The notes under the pieces: generated by a model
The model's database searches: none
What the model was told of the DNA's origin: nothing
Seen by the model: the letters and a program-made list of their open reading frames with translations, nothing else
From: DMER64 sp964542305
Lineage (GTDB): Bacteria > Bacteroidota > Bacteroidia > Bacteroidales > UBA932
DNA: 52,233 nucleotides
Direction: 5' to 3'
Assembly: GCA_964542305.1 (NCBI GenBank)
Contig: CAZITX010000018.1
Coordinates: forward strand, 1-52,233
Program-made: the position numbers and the translations under genes
Part shown: one piece after another, positions 8,136 to 15,301 of the stretch
How positions within the stretch are numbered: the first letter of the stretch is position 1
Layout of the letters: the number at the start of each line of letters is the position of its first letter

Positions 8136-8552
8136 ATGAAAACATACAGAAGAGAATTTTACATTGAAACACCTACCCGCCGTGCTTTTGTGAACATTAC
8201 CCCACAGGTGCTTAAGTGCCTGGAAGAAAGTGGGGTACAGGAGGGTATACTGCTGTGCAATTCCATGCACATTACCTCAAGCGTTTTCATTAACGATGAT
8301 GAGTCGGGACTTCACCATGATTTTGAAAAATGGCTGGAACGTCTGGCTCCCGAACAACCTTATTCCCAATACCGTCATAACGGAGTGGAAAACAATGCCG
8401 ATGCTCACCTCAAGCGCCAGGTCATGGGACGCGAAGTGGTGATTGCCGTTACCCAGGGCCGGCTGGATTTTGGAACGTGGGAGCAGATCTTTTATGGAGA
8501 ATTTGACGGCAAACGTAAAAAACGCATCCTGGTTAAGATTATCGGGGAATAA
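8136..8552 (+). CDS. YjbQ/UPF0047 family protein
   Basis: The 138-residue length fits YjbQ proteins. Family marks are CNSMHITSSVFINDDESGLHHDF (residues about 42-64, with the conserved His and acidic cluster) and a late GTWEQIFYGEFDG segment. Members weakly complement thiamine phosphate synthase, so many databases call them secondary thiamine-phosphate synthase, but the physiological role is not settled. The stop is two bases before the amrS start, so the two are co-transcribed. YjbQ next to an AmmeMemoRadiSam gene is a useful context clue. Confidence 0.92.
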   Translation: MKTYRREFYIETPTRRAFVNITPQVLKCLEESGVQEGILLCNSMHITSSVFINDDESGLHHDFEKWLERLAPEQPYSQYRHNGVENNADAHLKRQVMGREVVIAVTQGRLDFGTWEQIFYGEFDGKRKKRILVKIIGE

Positions 8553-8554
8553 AA

Positions 8555-9430
8555 ATGTATTTGCGCAGAATCTCTGAGATTCTATGGACACGTAAAGGAG
8601 AGAAGGTGACTTGTTTGCTTTGTCCGCATTATTGTGCCATCACTGAAGGTAAAACCGGACTATGCCGGACAAGGACCAATAAAGACGGGGTCTTGTTTTC
8701 ACTGGCTTACGGGAATCCCTGTTCTGTTGCCATTGATCCGGTTGAAAAAAAACCATTGTATCATTTTCTTCCCGGTTCGCAAGTCTTGTCCATAGCTACA
8801 GCAGGATGTAATTTTCGTTGTTTAAATTGTCAGAACTGGACCATATCCCAGGCTTCTCCTGAAAATATTGATCACTATGATCTTTCTCCCGGGCAGATAA
8901 TCAATATGGCATTGCGCCACAAGACTCCGTCCATAGCGTTCACATATACAGAGCCTACGGTCTTCTATGAATATATGTTTGACATTGCGGTCAAAGCGAA
9001 GGATCACGGCTTGAAAACCATTATGGTATCCAACGGGTATATCAACACAGCGCCACTTGAAGCGTTGTGTCCTTATATAGATGCGACCAATATTGATCTA
9101 AAGTGTTTTGATGATAAAATGTACCGCCGTCTTACGGGAGGAAGACTGCAACCGGTTCTGAACACACTGCTGACATTACAAAAAGCAGGGGTGTGGACAG
9201 AGATAACCCACCTTGTGATCCCGGGAATTACAGACAATATGAAATGGTTTGAAGCTATGTGCCTCTGGCTGGTGGATCATGGTTTTGCATCCACGCCTTT
9301 ACATATAAGCCGGTTTTTCCCTACCCATAAACTGCCCCATCTGCCGCCTACTCCCGTTGAACAGATTATACGTGCCAAAGAAACGGCAGAAAAATCCGGA
9401 TTACGGTTTGTTTATCCCGGGAACATCTAG
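8555..9430 (+). CDS. amrS: AmmeMemoRadiSam system radical SAM enzyme
   Basis: This 291-residue radical SAM protein has the cluster cysteines C85, C89 and C92 (GCNFRCLNC). An N-terminal Cys-rich segment (C20, C23, C27, C37) is typical of this family and may hold a second metal site. The family co-occurs with MEMO and AMMECR1 proteins, both encoded by the convergent gene. The reaction is unknown; an RNA or protein modification has been suggested from co-occurrence only. Its TAG stop overlaps the stop of the partner gene in the shared tetranucleotide CTAG at 9427-9430. Confidence 0.93.
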   Translation: MYLRRISEILWTRKGEKVTCLLCPHYCAITEGKTGLCRTRTNKDGVLFSLAYGNPCSVAIDPVEKKPLYHFLPGSQVLSIATAGCNFRCLNCQNWTISQASPENIDHYDLSPGQIINMALRHKTPSIAFTYTEPTVFYEYMFDIAVKAKDHGLKTIMVSNGYINTAPLEALCPYIDATNIDLKCFDDKMYRRLTGGRLQPVLNTLLTLQKAGVWTEITHLVIPGITDNMKWFEAMCLWLVDHGFASTPLHISRFFPTHKLPHLPPTPVEQIIRAKETAEKSGLRFVYPGNI

Positions 9431-10848
9431 CCCGGAATATCCGTGGTGGAAAAAATAAAGATCCGTGCGGTCTTCCACCCTTCCCAGCCCAGCCCGGCTT
9501 TATCCCGGGAGCAATGCCCCAGGAATTCTTCCAGACTCCATCCTGTCTCGGTGGCCACCTGGGGAAGAAAAACACCGGAACGCCCCCTGCTTTCAATAAG
9601 GATCCCGTGTTTGCCGAGTTGAATCTGCCCGGCATCCCGGATTTCTTCAAGCGGAGAAAGCACCGATATGTGGATCTCCAGATCCCCAAGTTCTTCTTTT
9701 TGTAGGGGCAAAAACCGGTCATCATAAAGAGCCGCAGCTTCGGCCATATCCCTTACCAGTTTGAAGAGCGGAAGATTTGCCGTCATTTGTCCAATACATC
9801 CGCGCAGCTTTTTACCCTTGTACAGAGTCACAAAGGCGCCTCTTTGCTGTTGAAGCAAAGGAGGGTACCCGGAAGCTTGTTCCAGGGATAAGTGTTTTCC
9901 CCTGACTACTACAGATTCAATGGATTTTCGGGCAATATCCAGTAACATTTCTTGTTCTTCCGGTTTTATACTGTCTCCGGAAGCGTTGTTTTGTTCTGTT
10001 ACGGCCATAGCCCAGTACCCGACTACCTGCGACTTGTCCCCATATAAAGCAGAATCCCCGGAATTTTTATAATCAATAGCCCTATAGGAAAAAGAGCTGT
10101 TACCGGAAGTCATGTACAGAAGTGTCAGGACAGAGGTCCATCCGCACAAGCTGGTCGCCAACCCGGGCACGTGAAGCCGGCTGTTTTCCGTTAATGTTTG
10201 CATCAGGGCCTCCGGGGCGTTTTGCAGGATGGCATCCCTGGTGGCCGTATCAACTGTCAGGGCATCTTCGTACCCCGGGTAATGCGAAAAATCGGAACTG
10301 ATAACGAACAGGTTATCCGTATTGAAATAAGGGACAAGCACTTTCGCGATTTTTTCACACACAGAAGGATCTGAAGTCCCAATAATAATGGGAACGATAA
10401 CGTACTCATGCCTGAGTACATGATGCAGAAAAGGAAGCTGTACTTCCAGGCTGTGTTCGTCGCGGTGTGCCCGGCTGTCTTCAGAAAACAACCCGGGATT
10501 GGTTAAAACAAGTTTCTTGCAGAAATCAACATCTGTGGTGACAGTGCCATATGGCATCATAAAATCGCCCTGTGTATAAACAGCCGCCCCTTTTAGCGCA
10601 ACCTGGTGCGAGGATCCTATGAGAAATATTCTTTCGTACCTGTGTTCTTCGTCTATCTGGTTGAATGCAGAAGCTGCCACCGTCCCGGAAAATACATACC
10701 CGGCATGCGGGCTGATAACAGCCCGGACATTATTACATTCTTTGGATTTGGCCCGGCTGAAGAGGTGTTCCAATTCCCGTTGTAGCTTTTCAGGAGAGGC
10801 GGGATAAAACCTGCCGGCAACGGCGGGGGTACGTGCCTGGGCTTTCAT
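9427..10848 (-). CDS. MEMO-AMMECR1 fusion (AmmeMemoRadiSam proteins B and A)
   Basis: The 473-residue product joins two domains usually encoded separately. Residues 1-285 are MEMO-like, with GRFYPA at 12-17, H48 in SPHAGY, H81 in GSSHQ, H189 in SDFSHY and C235 in SLCGW, positions matching the metal-binding set of human MEMO1. Residues 295-473 are AMMECR1, with LRGCIG at 348-353. The two domains are joined by a short polar linker. The start lies one base after the stop of the DUF4943 gene. Function is not established; the presence of amrS next door completes the known three-part set. Confidence 0.93.
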   Translation of the reverse strand: MKAQARTPAVAGRFYPASPEKLQRELEHLFSRAKSKECNNVRAVISPHAGYVFSGTVAASAFNQIDEEHRYERIFLIGSSHQVALKGAAVYTQGDFMMPYGTVTTDVDFCKKLVLTNPGLFSEDSRAHRDEHSLEVQLPFLHHVLRHEYVIVPIIIGTSDPSVCEKIAKVLVPYFNTDNLFVISSDFSHYPGYEDALTVDTATRDAILQNAPEALMQTLTENSRLHVPGLATSLCGWTSVLTLLYMTSGNSSFSYRAIDYKNSGDSALYGDKSQVVGYWAMAVTEQNNASGDSIKPEEQEMLLDIARKSIESVVVRGKHLSLEQASGYPPLLQQQRGAFVTLYKGKKLRGCIGQMTANLPLFKLVRDMAEAAALYDDRFLPLQKEELGDLEIHISVLSPLEEIRDAGQIQLGKHGILIESRGRSGVFLPQVATETGWSLEEFLGHCSRDKAGLGWEGWKTARIFIFSTTDIPG

Positions 10849-10849
10849 C

Positions 10850-11377
10850 TTAATGCCATTGGTATTCGGAACCTTCCAGAGGGTCTACGTTCTTGTACAG
10901 GAAGAACAACATGTTCTCATGGTTTTTCCACCAATCCCGGTACGCTTGTGCCACCTGTGAGTGAGATGTTTCATCGTCTGTGTCCAGGGGCTGAAATTGT
11001 GCTGAATCCGCATTTTCTTTCCTTATAAGCAACGGATTTTGTGAAGCAAAAGGCATAGTCCCGTCTTCACTTTTATTAGGAGCAAGGCGGATTGCCTCAA
11101 TGATCCATAAAACATATATACCCAGACGGCATTCTTCCCGGTAAAAAGACGAAATGGGATTGACAGGAAAATGTATAAGGTGTTCTTTGGAGTCTGCGTA
11201 CTTCAGGAGAGTCGGGATGGATTCACTTGTTAATTTTGGGAGCTTCAATGCATCATACTCTTCTGATCGAAGAAGATCAATAAAATATTCAGCTTCGGGC
11301 TGATTGTCGTCAATGTTGCGTTCACAGGAAGCAACGGACAATACCAACAACAATGATATGATCTTTAAATATTTCAT
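10850..11377 (-). CDS. DUF4943 family lipoprotein
   Basis: This 175-residue protein has a lipoprotein signal (MKYLKII...VASCE, acylated Cys18) and then the DUF4943 pattern: a short FIDLLRSEEYD helix, IPTLLKYAD, FPVNPISSF and an ECRLG...LWIIEAIRL helix. The family is found in Bacteroidota and has no known function. I place the start at ATG 11377 because the signal peptide begins there, although the frame stays open far upstream through a PhzF relic. It is followed after one base by the MEMO-AMMECR1 gene. Confidence 0.8.
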   Translation of the reverse strand: MKYLKIISLLLVLSVASCERNIDDNQPEAEYFIDLLRSEEYDALKLPKLTSESIPTLLKYADSKEHLIHFPVNPISSFYREECRLGIYVLWIIEAIRLAPNKSEDGTMPFASQNPLLIRKENADSAQFQPLDTDDETSHSQVAQAYRDWWKNHENMLFFLYKNVDPLEGSEYQWH

Positions 11378-11392
11378 AAAGCAAATATAATC

Positions 11393-11590
11393 ACTTGCCG
11401 GTGTAAAATACCGGGTTCTAAAAACATCGGGGTCATCCTTGTAAAAAAAGGCAGTTTCCGATAAGTTCATCTCCCGGGCAATAAGCTGCATCTGCTTGTC
11501 CGCCACAGGACCATCCAGGATTATAACCCCGGCCGGATTGCCTTTAAAAGGAACATCTGTAAAAGAATCTACCTGAAATATAACGTTTTT
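11393..11590 (-). pseudogene. Relic of a PhzF-family isomerase (N-terminal ~65 residues only)
   Basis: On the minus strand the frame reads FQVDSFTDVPFKGNPAG, then VADKQMQLIAREMNLSETAF and RTRYFTPAS. This is the N-terminus of PhzF-like epimerases/isomerases, including the Glu of NLSETAF that is catalytic in PhzF. The family is normally about 260-300 residues; here it stops at FTPAS, where the CGHAT-type continuation should begin. No ATG precedes the FQVDSF segment; the frame opens only 21 bases before it, overlapping the end of tpx by two bases. The relic runs in frame, without a stop, into the DUF4943 lipoprotein ORF. A deletion fused these two genes, or the annotation of the start is wrong. 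Confidence 0.75.
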
Positions 11591-12092
11591 ATAAAGAGCC
11601 TTTTAAATGCTTTAAAGCCGCTTCGTAATCCGGCTCTTGTGTAATTTCGGGTACGTATTCAACGTACTGAACGATCCCCCGGGAATCAATGATAACGGTT
11701 CCACGGGCCAGAAGTCTGACTTCCTGCATAAGGTAACCGTATTTTGTGCCAAAATCCACATCCCGGTGATCCGAAAGCGTGATCACATGATCCAGACCTT
11801 CAGCCGCACAAAAACGACGCTGCGCAAAAGGAAGGTCACAGGAAACGGACAACACTACAAGGTTTTTGAAATTAGCCGCTTCTGCATTAAAACGTCGGTT
11901 TTGTGCCTGGCAGACCCCGGTGTCTATAGAGGGATAAACGGCAATTACAACTGTTTTACCGGAATAGTCTGAAAGTTTTACAGGTTCCAGCTTGGCATTT
12001 ACCACTGTGAAATCGGGCGCTTTGTCGCCCGGTTTAATAGCTTCACCTGCCAATTCAACGGGTTTACCGCCAAAAATAACTGTTCTTTTCAT
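11589..12092 (-). CDS. tpx: Thiol peroxidase
   Basis: This 167-residue Tpx-type peroxiredoxin has the peroxidatic Cys at C61 in PSIDTGVC and the resolving Cys at C95 in QRRFC, exactly the E. coli spacing. A third cysteine, C85 in SVSCDLPF, sits where an Ala is common. It reduces hydrogen and alkyl peroxides with thioredoxin. ATG 12092 is preferred over the GTG two codons upstream, since that GTG lies inside the spacer after the -7 box. It probably forms a single transcript with little or no leader. Confidence 0.93.
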   Translation of the reverse strand: MKRTVIFGGKPVELAGEAIKPGDKAPDFTVVNAKLEPVKLSDYSGKTVVIAVYPSIDTGVCQAQNRRFNAEAANFKNLVVLSVSCDLPFAQRRFCAAEGLDHVITLSDHRDVDFGTKYGYLMQEVRLLARGTVIIDSRGIVQYVEYVPEITQEPDYEAALKHLKGSL

Positions 12093-12097
12093 AAGCA

Positions 12098-12105
12098 CAA
12101 AGATA
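12098..12105 (-). promoter_or_regulatory. -7 promoter box of tpx, leaderless layout
   Basis: TATCTTTG on the minus strand, five bases before ATG 12092. The surrounding string TTTTTATCTTTGTGCT is almost identical to that before the DUF819 gene at 51565-51580. Confidence 0.6.
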
Positions 12106-12128
12106 AAAAAAGATAAGAGTCGATGTCA

Positions 12129-13205
12129 CTAATAAACACCCGGAATGATCCGGTATTTGACTTCTTTTTTATACGTATCCCACAGTTCTCCGTATTTGGC
12201 ACGGCAGCGTCTGTCATCATCCATTTGGCGGGTACCCAGCAGGAACACGTAATATAACGGGTAGAGCCATACCCAGGGAATTGCGGGATATCCCACACTC
12301 AGGGCTATACCTACACCCATAAGCACTTCACCCAGGTAATTGACATGCCGGCTTAATCCCCAGAATCCATTGACCAGTAAAGTGTGACGGCCATCGCTTA
12401 TTGTTCTGGGAGCAATTCCCAGGAACACCCGTTCCGGTTCTGTTTTGAAGAAATACTTCTGCATATTGGCACCCCTTGCCAGGCTCCATCCGGCAAGAAA
12501 AATTATTGCATAAATTAATAGAAGCCAGGTAGAAGTTCCGGGATCGGGCATTTCCACTGCCGTCCAAAGTGCTATGGGGTAGAAGTACGGGTAGAAGGTC
12601 AAACACCCAAAGCCGAGTTTAAAGCCAACCCTTTCGGCAAAGAGATCGTACGTGTAAAGGTGCACTTTTTCAAAAGTCATGTAATCCCATACAAAATAGG
12701 AAAGCATAATGGCACACAGCCAGATACCCCGGGGAACGTCCCCGAATTCCATAATCCTGTGAGCAACAAAAGCAATAACGTTCAATTGCAGCATGATGGC
12801 TCCGATCATATACAGCCACATTTTGGCGTCTATTCTGCCTTTAAAATATTGCGGGTTTTCTAACCTGCCCAGGAAAAGGTCTGCTAAAAATCCTTTTCCT
12901 GTAGGAGCAAACGGTATAACAGACAAAAGGGAAAAAATCAATCCGAATGTACAGGCTCCGGCCAGACTATACCAGCGAACGGTATACAGCCAGTTGTATG
13001 GTACCCAGCCCAGGTACCCTAAAAGAAACCATATAGCAATACAAACCAACAACACCAACCGGCCGTTAAGCCGGTAACGTAATAATTTTCCGGTATTGGA
13101 ATCCCTAACGTACCCGTCCATCCAACGGCCGGGAAGTACGTAATGCAGTAAAGTGATAATGGCATAAAGAAACCACGGGGTGAAAAAGCCGATAATTTTT
13201 ATCAT
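12129..13205 (-). CDS. ERG4/ERG24-like membrane reductase (sterol reductase family)
   Basis: This 358-residue polytopic protein has about eight to nine hydrophobic segments. The C-terminal block carries the sterol-reductase signature, LVNGFWGLSRHVNYLGE followed by a tail of the form KYG..W..Y...V.YRIIPGVY. Eukaryotic relatives reduce C=C bonds in sterols with NADPH. Bacterial members usually act on unknown lipids or isoprenoids. I choose ATG 13205 over an upstream in-frame start inside the SDR gene; it lies two bases after the SDR stop, so the two are co-translated. Confidence 0.85.
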   Translation of the reverse strand: MIKIIGFFTPWFLYAIITLLHYVLPGRWMDGYVRDSNTGKLLRYRLNGRLVLLVCIAIWFLLGYLGWVPYNWLYTVRWYSLAGACTFGLIFSLLSVIPFAPTGKGFLADLFLGRLENPQYFKGRIDAKMWLYMIGAIMLQLNVIAFVAHRIMEFGDVPRGIWLCAIMLSYFVWDYMTFEKVHLYTYDLFAERVGFKLGFGCLTFYPYFYPIALWTAVEMPDPGTSTWLLLIYAIIFLAGWSLARGANMQKYFFKTEPERVFLGIAPRTISDGRHTLLVNGFWGLSRHVNYLGEVLMGVGIALSVGYPAIPWVWLYPLYYVFLLGTRQMDDDRRCRAKYGELWDTYKKEVKYRIIPGVY

Positions 13206-13207
13206 CT

Positions 13208-13987
13208 CTATAGTTTTTTTGTTTGTTGATGCATCAGACCTATTGCCCAACGGCGGGGTAATACCCTGCCCATAAACCACCGGGCAATCTTGTTTGTCAT
13301 CCCCGGGACCGTTACAGGCCCCTTACCCAGGGCGTTCAATGTTTTGGCGGCAACTTGTGCCGGCGTCAGAGTCCCGGGAGCAGGTTTTTGGTGTTGCGTA
13401 TTTTTGTACCCGGGAGTCAGAATGGCTCCCGCACAGGAAGCCAGTACATCTATGCCAAAAGGTTTTAATTCTTTCCACAGACCTTCGGCAAAGGTTGTGT
13501 TGAATGCCTTGGTCGCCGCGTAGGTGGCAATCCTGGGACTTCCCTGAGTCCCTGCCAGCGAAGACATGAGCACAATTCCCCCGCTTCCCCTTTTTTTCAT
13601 TATTGCCGAGGTAAAGTGAGTTACAAGTACAGGTCCGCGTACATTCACAGCCACGATCTTTTCCGGATCTTCCGCCGAAAGTTCGGTAAACCAACCAACA
13701 GGTGCGTAAGCGGCATTATAAACCACGAGTCCCGTGTCTACATTCAATTGACTGAAAAAAAGTTTGATCTCATCCGTCTTTGACAGATCCACCTTCATGT
13801 ATTTAACCCGGATCCCGAAATCACGTTGGATCGTAAGGGATAATTCCTGCAGTTTTTCCTCCCTGCGGGCAACCAGGTACACATTGATTCCCCGGCTGGC
13901 AATTTCCCTGGCAAAAGCCTCTCCCAAACCCTCGGAAGCTCCTGCCACCAATGCCCACGGGCCGTATTTGCTTTTAAAATCCTTCAT
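13208..13987 (-). CDS. Short-chain dehydrogenase/reductase
   Basis: This 259-residue classical SDR has the loop AGASEGLG at 15-22, VYNAAY where NNAG is usual, a catalytic Ser in LMSSLAG and the YAATK pair near residue 163. It resembles the 17-beta-hydroxysteroid-dehydrogenase-like group of SDRs. Together with the ERG4/ERG24-like gene two bases downstream, it suggests a two-step redox change on a lipid or terpenoid; that is inference. Confidence 0.88.
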   Translation of the reverse strand: MKDFKSKYGPWALVAGASEGLGEAFAREIASRGINVYLVARREEKLQELSLTIQRDFGIRVKYMKVDLSKTDEIKLFFSQLNVDTGLVVYNAAYAPVGWFTELSAEDPEKIVAVNVRGPVLVTHFTSAIMKKRGSGGIVLMSSLAGTQGSPRIATYAATKAFNTTFAEGLWKELKPFGIDVLASCAGAILTPGYKNTQHQKPAPGTLTPAQVAAKTLNALGKGPVTVPGMTNKIARWFMGRVLPRRWAIGLMHQQTKKL

Positions 13988-13994
13988 CGGAACG

Positions 13995-14002
13995 TAAATA
14001 TA
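13995..14002 (-). promoter_or_regulatory. Probable -7 box of the SDR/sterol-reductase pair
   Basis: TATATTTA on the minus strand lies seven bases before ATG 13987, inside the 24-base gap to the radical SAM gene. This suggests a separate transcript for the pair with an almost absent leader. Confidence 0.5.
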
Positions 14003-14011
14003 AAAAAAATC

Positions 14012-15301
14012 CTAGTGCAATGCATACAAAGGGATCTCTTCAGGGGGATTCTCCATTGTACCGGCGGTCCATATCCGGTTAATATATTCCAGGGCAAAAT
14101 GGTTTTGTAACAAATGTATCCGGTGAATTCCCTTTTTAGTCAATGCAATCTGATCTTCCGTCCTGGATGCATACCCCAGATGTTCCAGAATCCGGGCCCA
14201 TTTGCCGTAATCTTTCATAAAGTCCGATCCAAACCGGATATTATAACTATTCAGGGGAATTTTTGTTTCGTACAACCTCCAGTATATCCAGAAAAGACGT
14301 TCCAGGCGGGACGAAACATCCATGATATAAGATCCGGGGAGCTGACCGCGCATGGTCATGGGTATGTATTCTTTTATATTGAATGTGTTGAATAAAAACT
14401 GTTTACCGGTATATGTGCCGGCCGATGGCCCCAGTCCCAGGTATTTATCACGGGTAACAGAAGAATACTTAAGGGTTTTCCCTTTTAAAAAGCTCCAGAC
14501 GGACGCTTGCTCGTATCCTTTGGAAGTCAATGTGTTACATATATGAAAATACATCTGTTTACGGGTCTTTCCGTTGGGCATTTTTACATGTGATAGTTCC
14601 TGCGATTTTCCAATAACACTGTATGGAAATGTAAATAACGGGTATAAAGTCAGTTGATCGGCCCCGGTGTCAACGGCAATTTGCAGCGTATGGTCCAATT
14701 CTGCCATAGTTTGTCCGGGCATGGCAAATATCAGGTCTATGTTAAAATTGCGGAAATTTAATTGTTCCAGTTTGTTGATTGCCCTGAACACATCGGGAAC
14801 CGAGTATTTGCGACCCAAAAAATCCAGGTATTTGGGATTAAAATCCTGTACGCCCAGGCTGATCATATTGCATCCCATCCTTCCCAGTTCTACTGTTACC
14901 CGGTTGTTGATCTCCTGTGGGGTCGTTTCCAGGGCCACGGTTTGTAGCGTGCATAGCTCACGTAGGCGGTCAATGGCCCGGATCAGGTATTTGTTCAGCA
15001 ACGTGGGAGTGCCTCCCCCTATGTACAGAGATTTAATCTCTTTGCCCTTTAGCCATCCTTTGTGCGACTCAATTTCCCTTATTAGAGATTCTCCAAAAAA
15101 CCCGGCCTGCTGTTCATAATAGAGTTCTTTAAAATATGGGCAATACGGACACTTGTTGCGACAAAAAGGAACGTGAATGTAAATATTGTCAACTCCGGTA
15201 AGATCCAAAGGTTCATCCCGGTATTTTCGGAAAGTCATCGTGTCTCCGGAATCCAGGAGTTGCTTTAAAACCCATTGTTTAAATATTTCAGGGACATTCA
15301 T
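14012..15301 (-). CDS. HemW/ChuW-like radical SAM protein
   Basis: The 429-residue protein has the radical SAM cysteines C47, C51 and C54 (FCRNKCPYC), then the IGGGTPT and SLGVQDFNP segments and a YLGLGPSAGTY region of the coproporphyrinogen-oxidase-like superfamily. The fourth cysteine of true HemN (CxC after the third Cys) is absent, which points to HemW (heme chaperone) or ChuW/HutW-type (anaerobic heme breakdown). It overlaps the M6 protease stop by four bases, so it is the last gene of an operon that otherwise encodes exported proteins. A standard HemW is usually about 380 residues; here the C-terminal domain is longer. Confidence 0.85.
   Translation of the reverse strand: MNVPEIFKQWVLKQLLDSGDTMTFRKYRDEPLDLTGVDNIYIHVPFCRNKCPYCPYFKELYYEQQAGFFGESLIREIESHKGWLKGKEIKSLYIGGGTPTLLNKYLIRAIDRLRELCTLQTVALETTPQEINNRVTVELGRMGCNMISLGVQDFNPKYLDFLGRKYSVPDVFRAINKLEQLNFRNFNIDLIFAMPGQTMAELDHTLQIAVDTGADQLTLYPLFTFPYSVIGKSQELSHVKMPNGKTRKQMYFHICNTLTSKGYEQASVWSFLKGKTLKYSSVTRDKYLGLGPSAGTYTGKQFLFNTFNIKEYIPMTMRGQLPGSYIMDVSSRLERLFWIYWRLYETKIPLNSYNIRFGSDFMKDYGKWARILEHLGYASRTEDQIALTKKGIHRIHLLQNHFALEYINRIWTAGTMENPPEEIPLYALH

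Noticed and set aside
8120..8167. Fifteen-codon upstream ORF overlapping the yjbQ start
   Set aside because: ATG 8120 opens a short frame that ends inside yjbQ, but there is no pattern suggestive of an attenuator and A-rich leaders give such ORFs by chance.
14012..15301. HemN (oxygen-independent coproporphyrinogen oxidase) as identity of the radical SAM gene
   Set aside because: The fourth cysteine expected two residues after CxxxCxxC in HemN is a Tyr here, so HemW/ChuW-like is the safer call.
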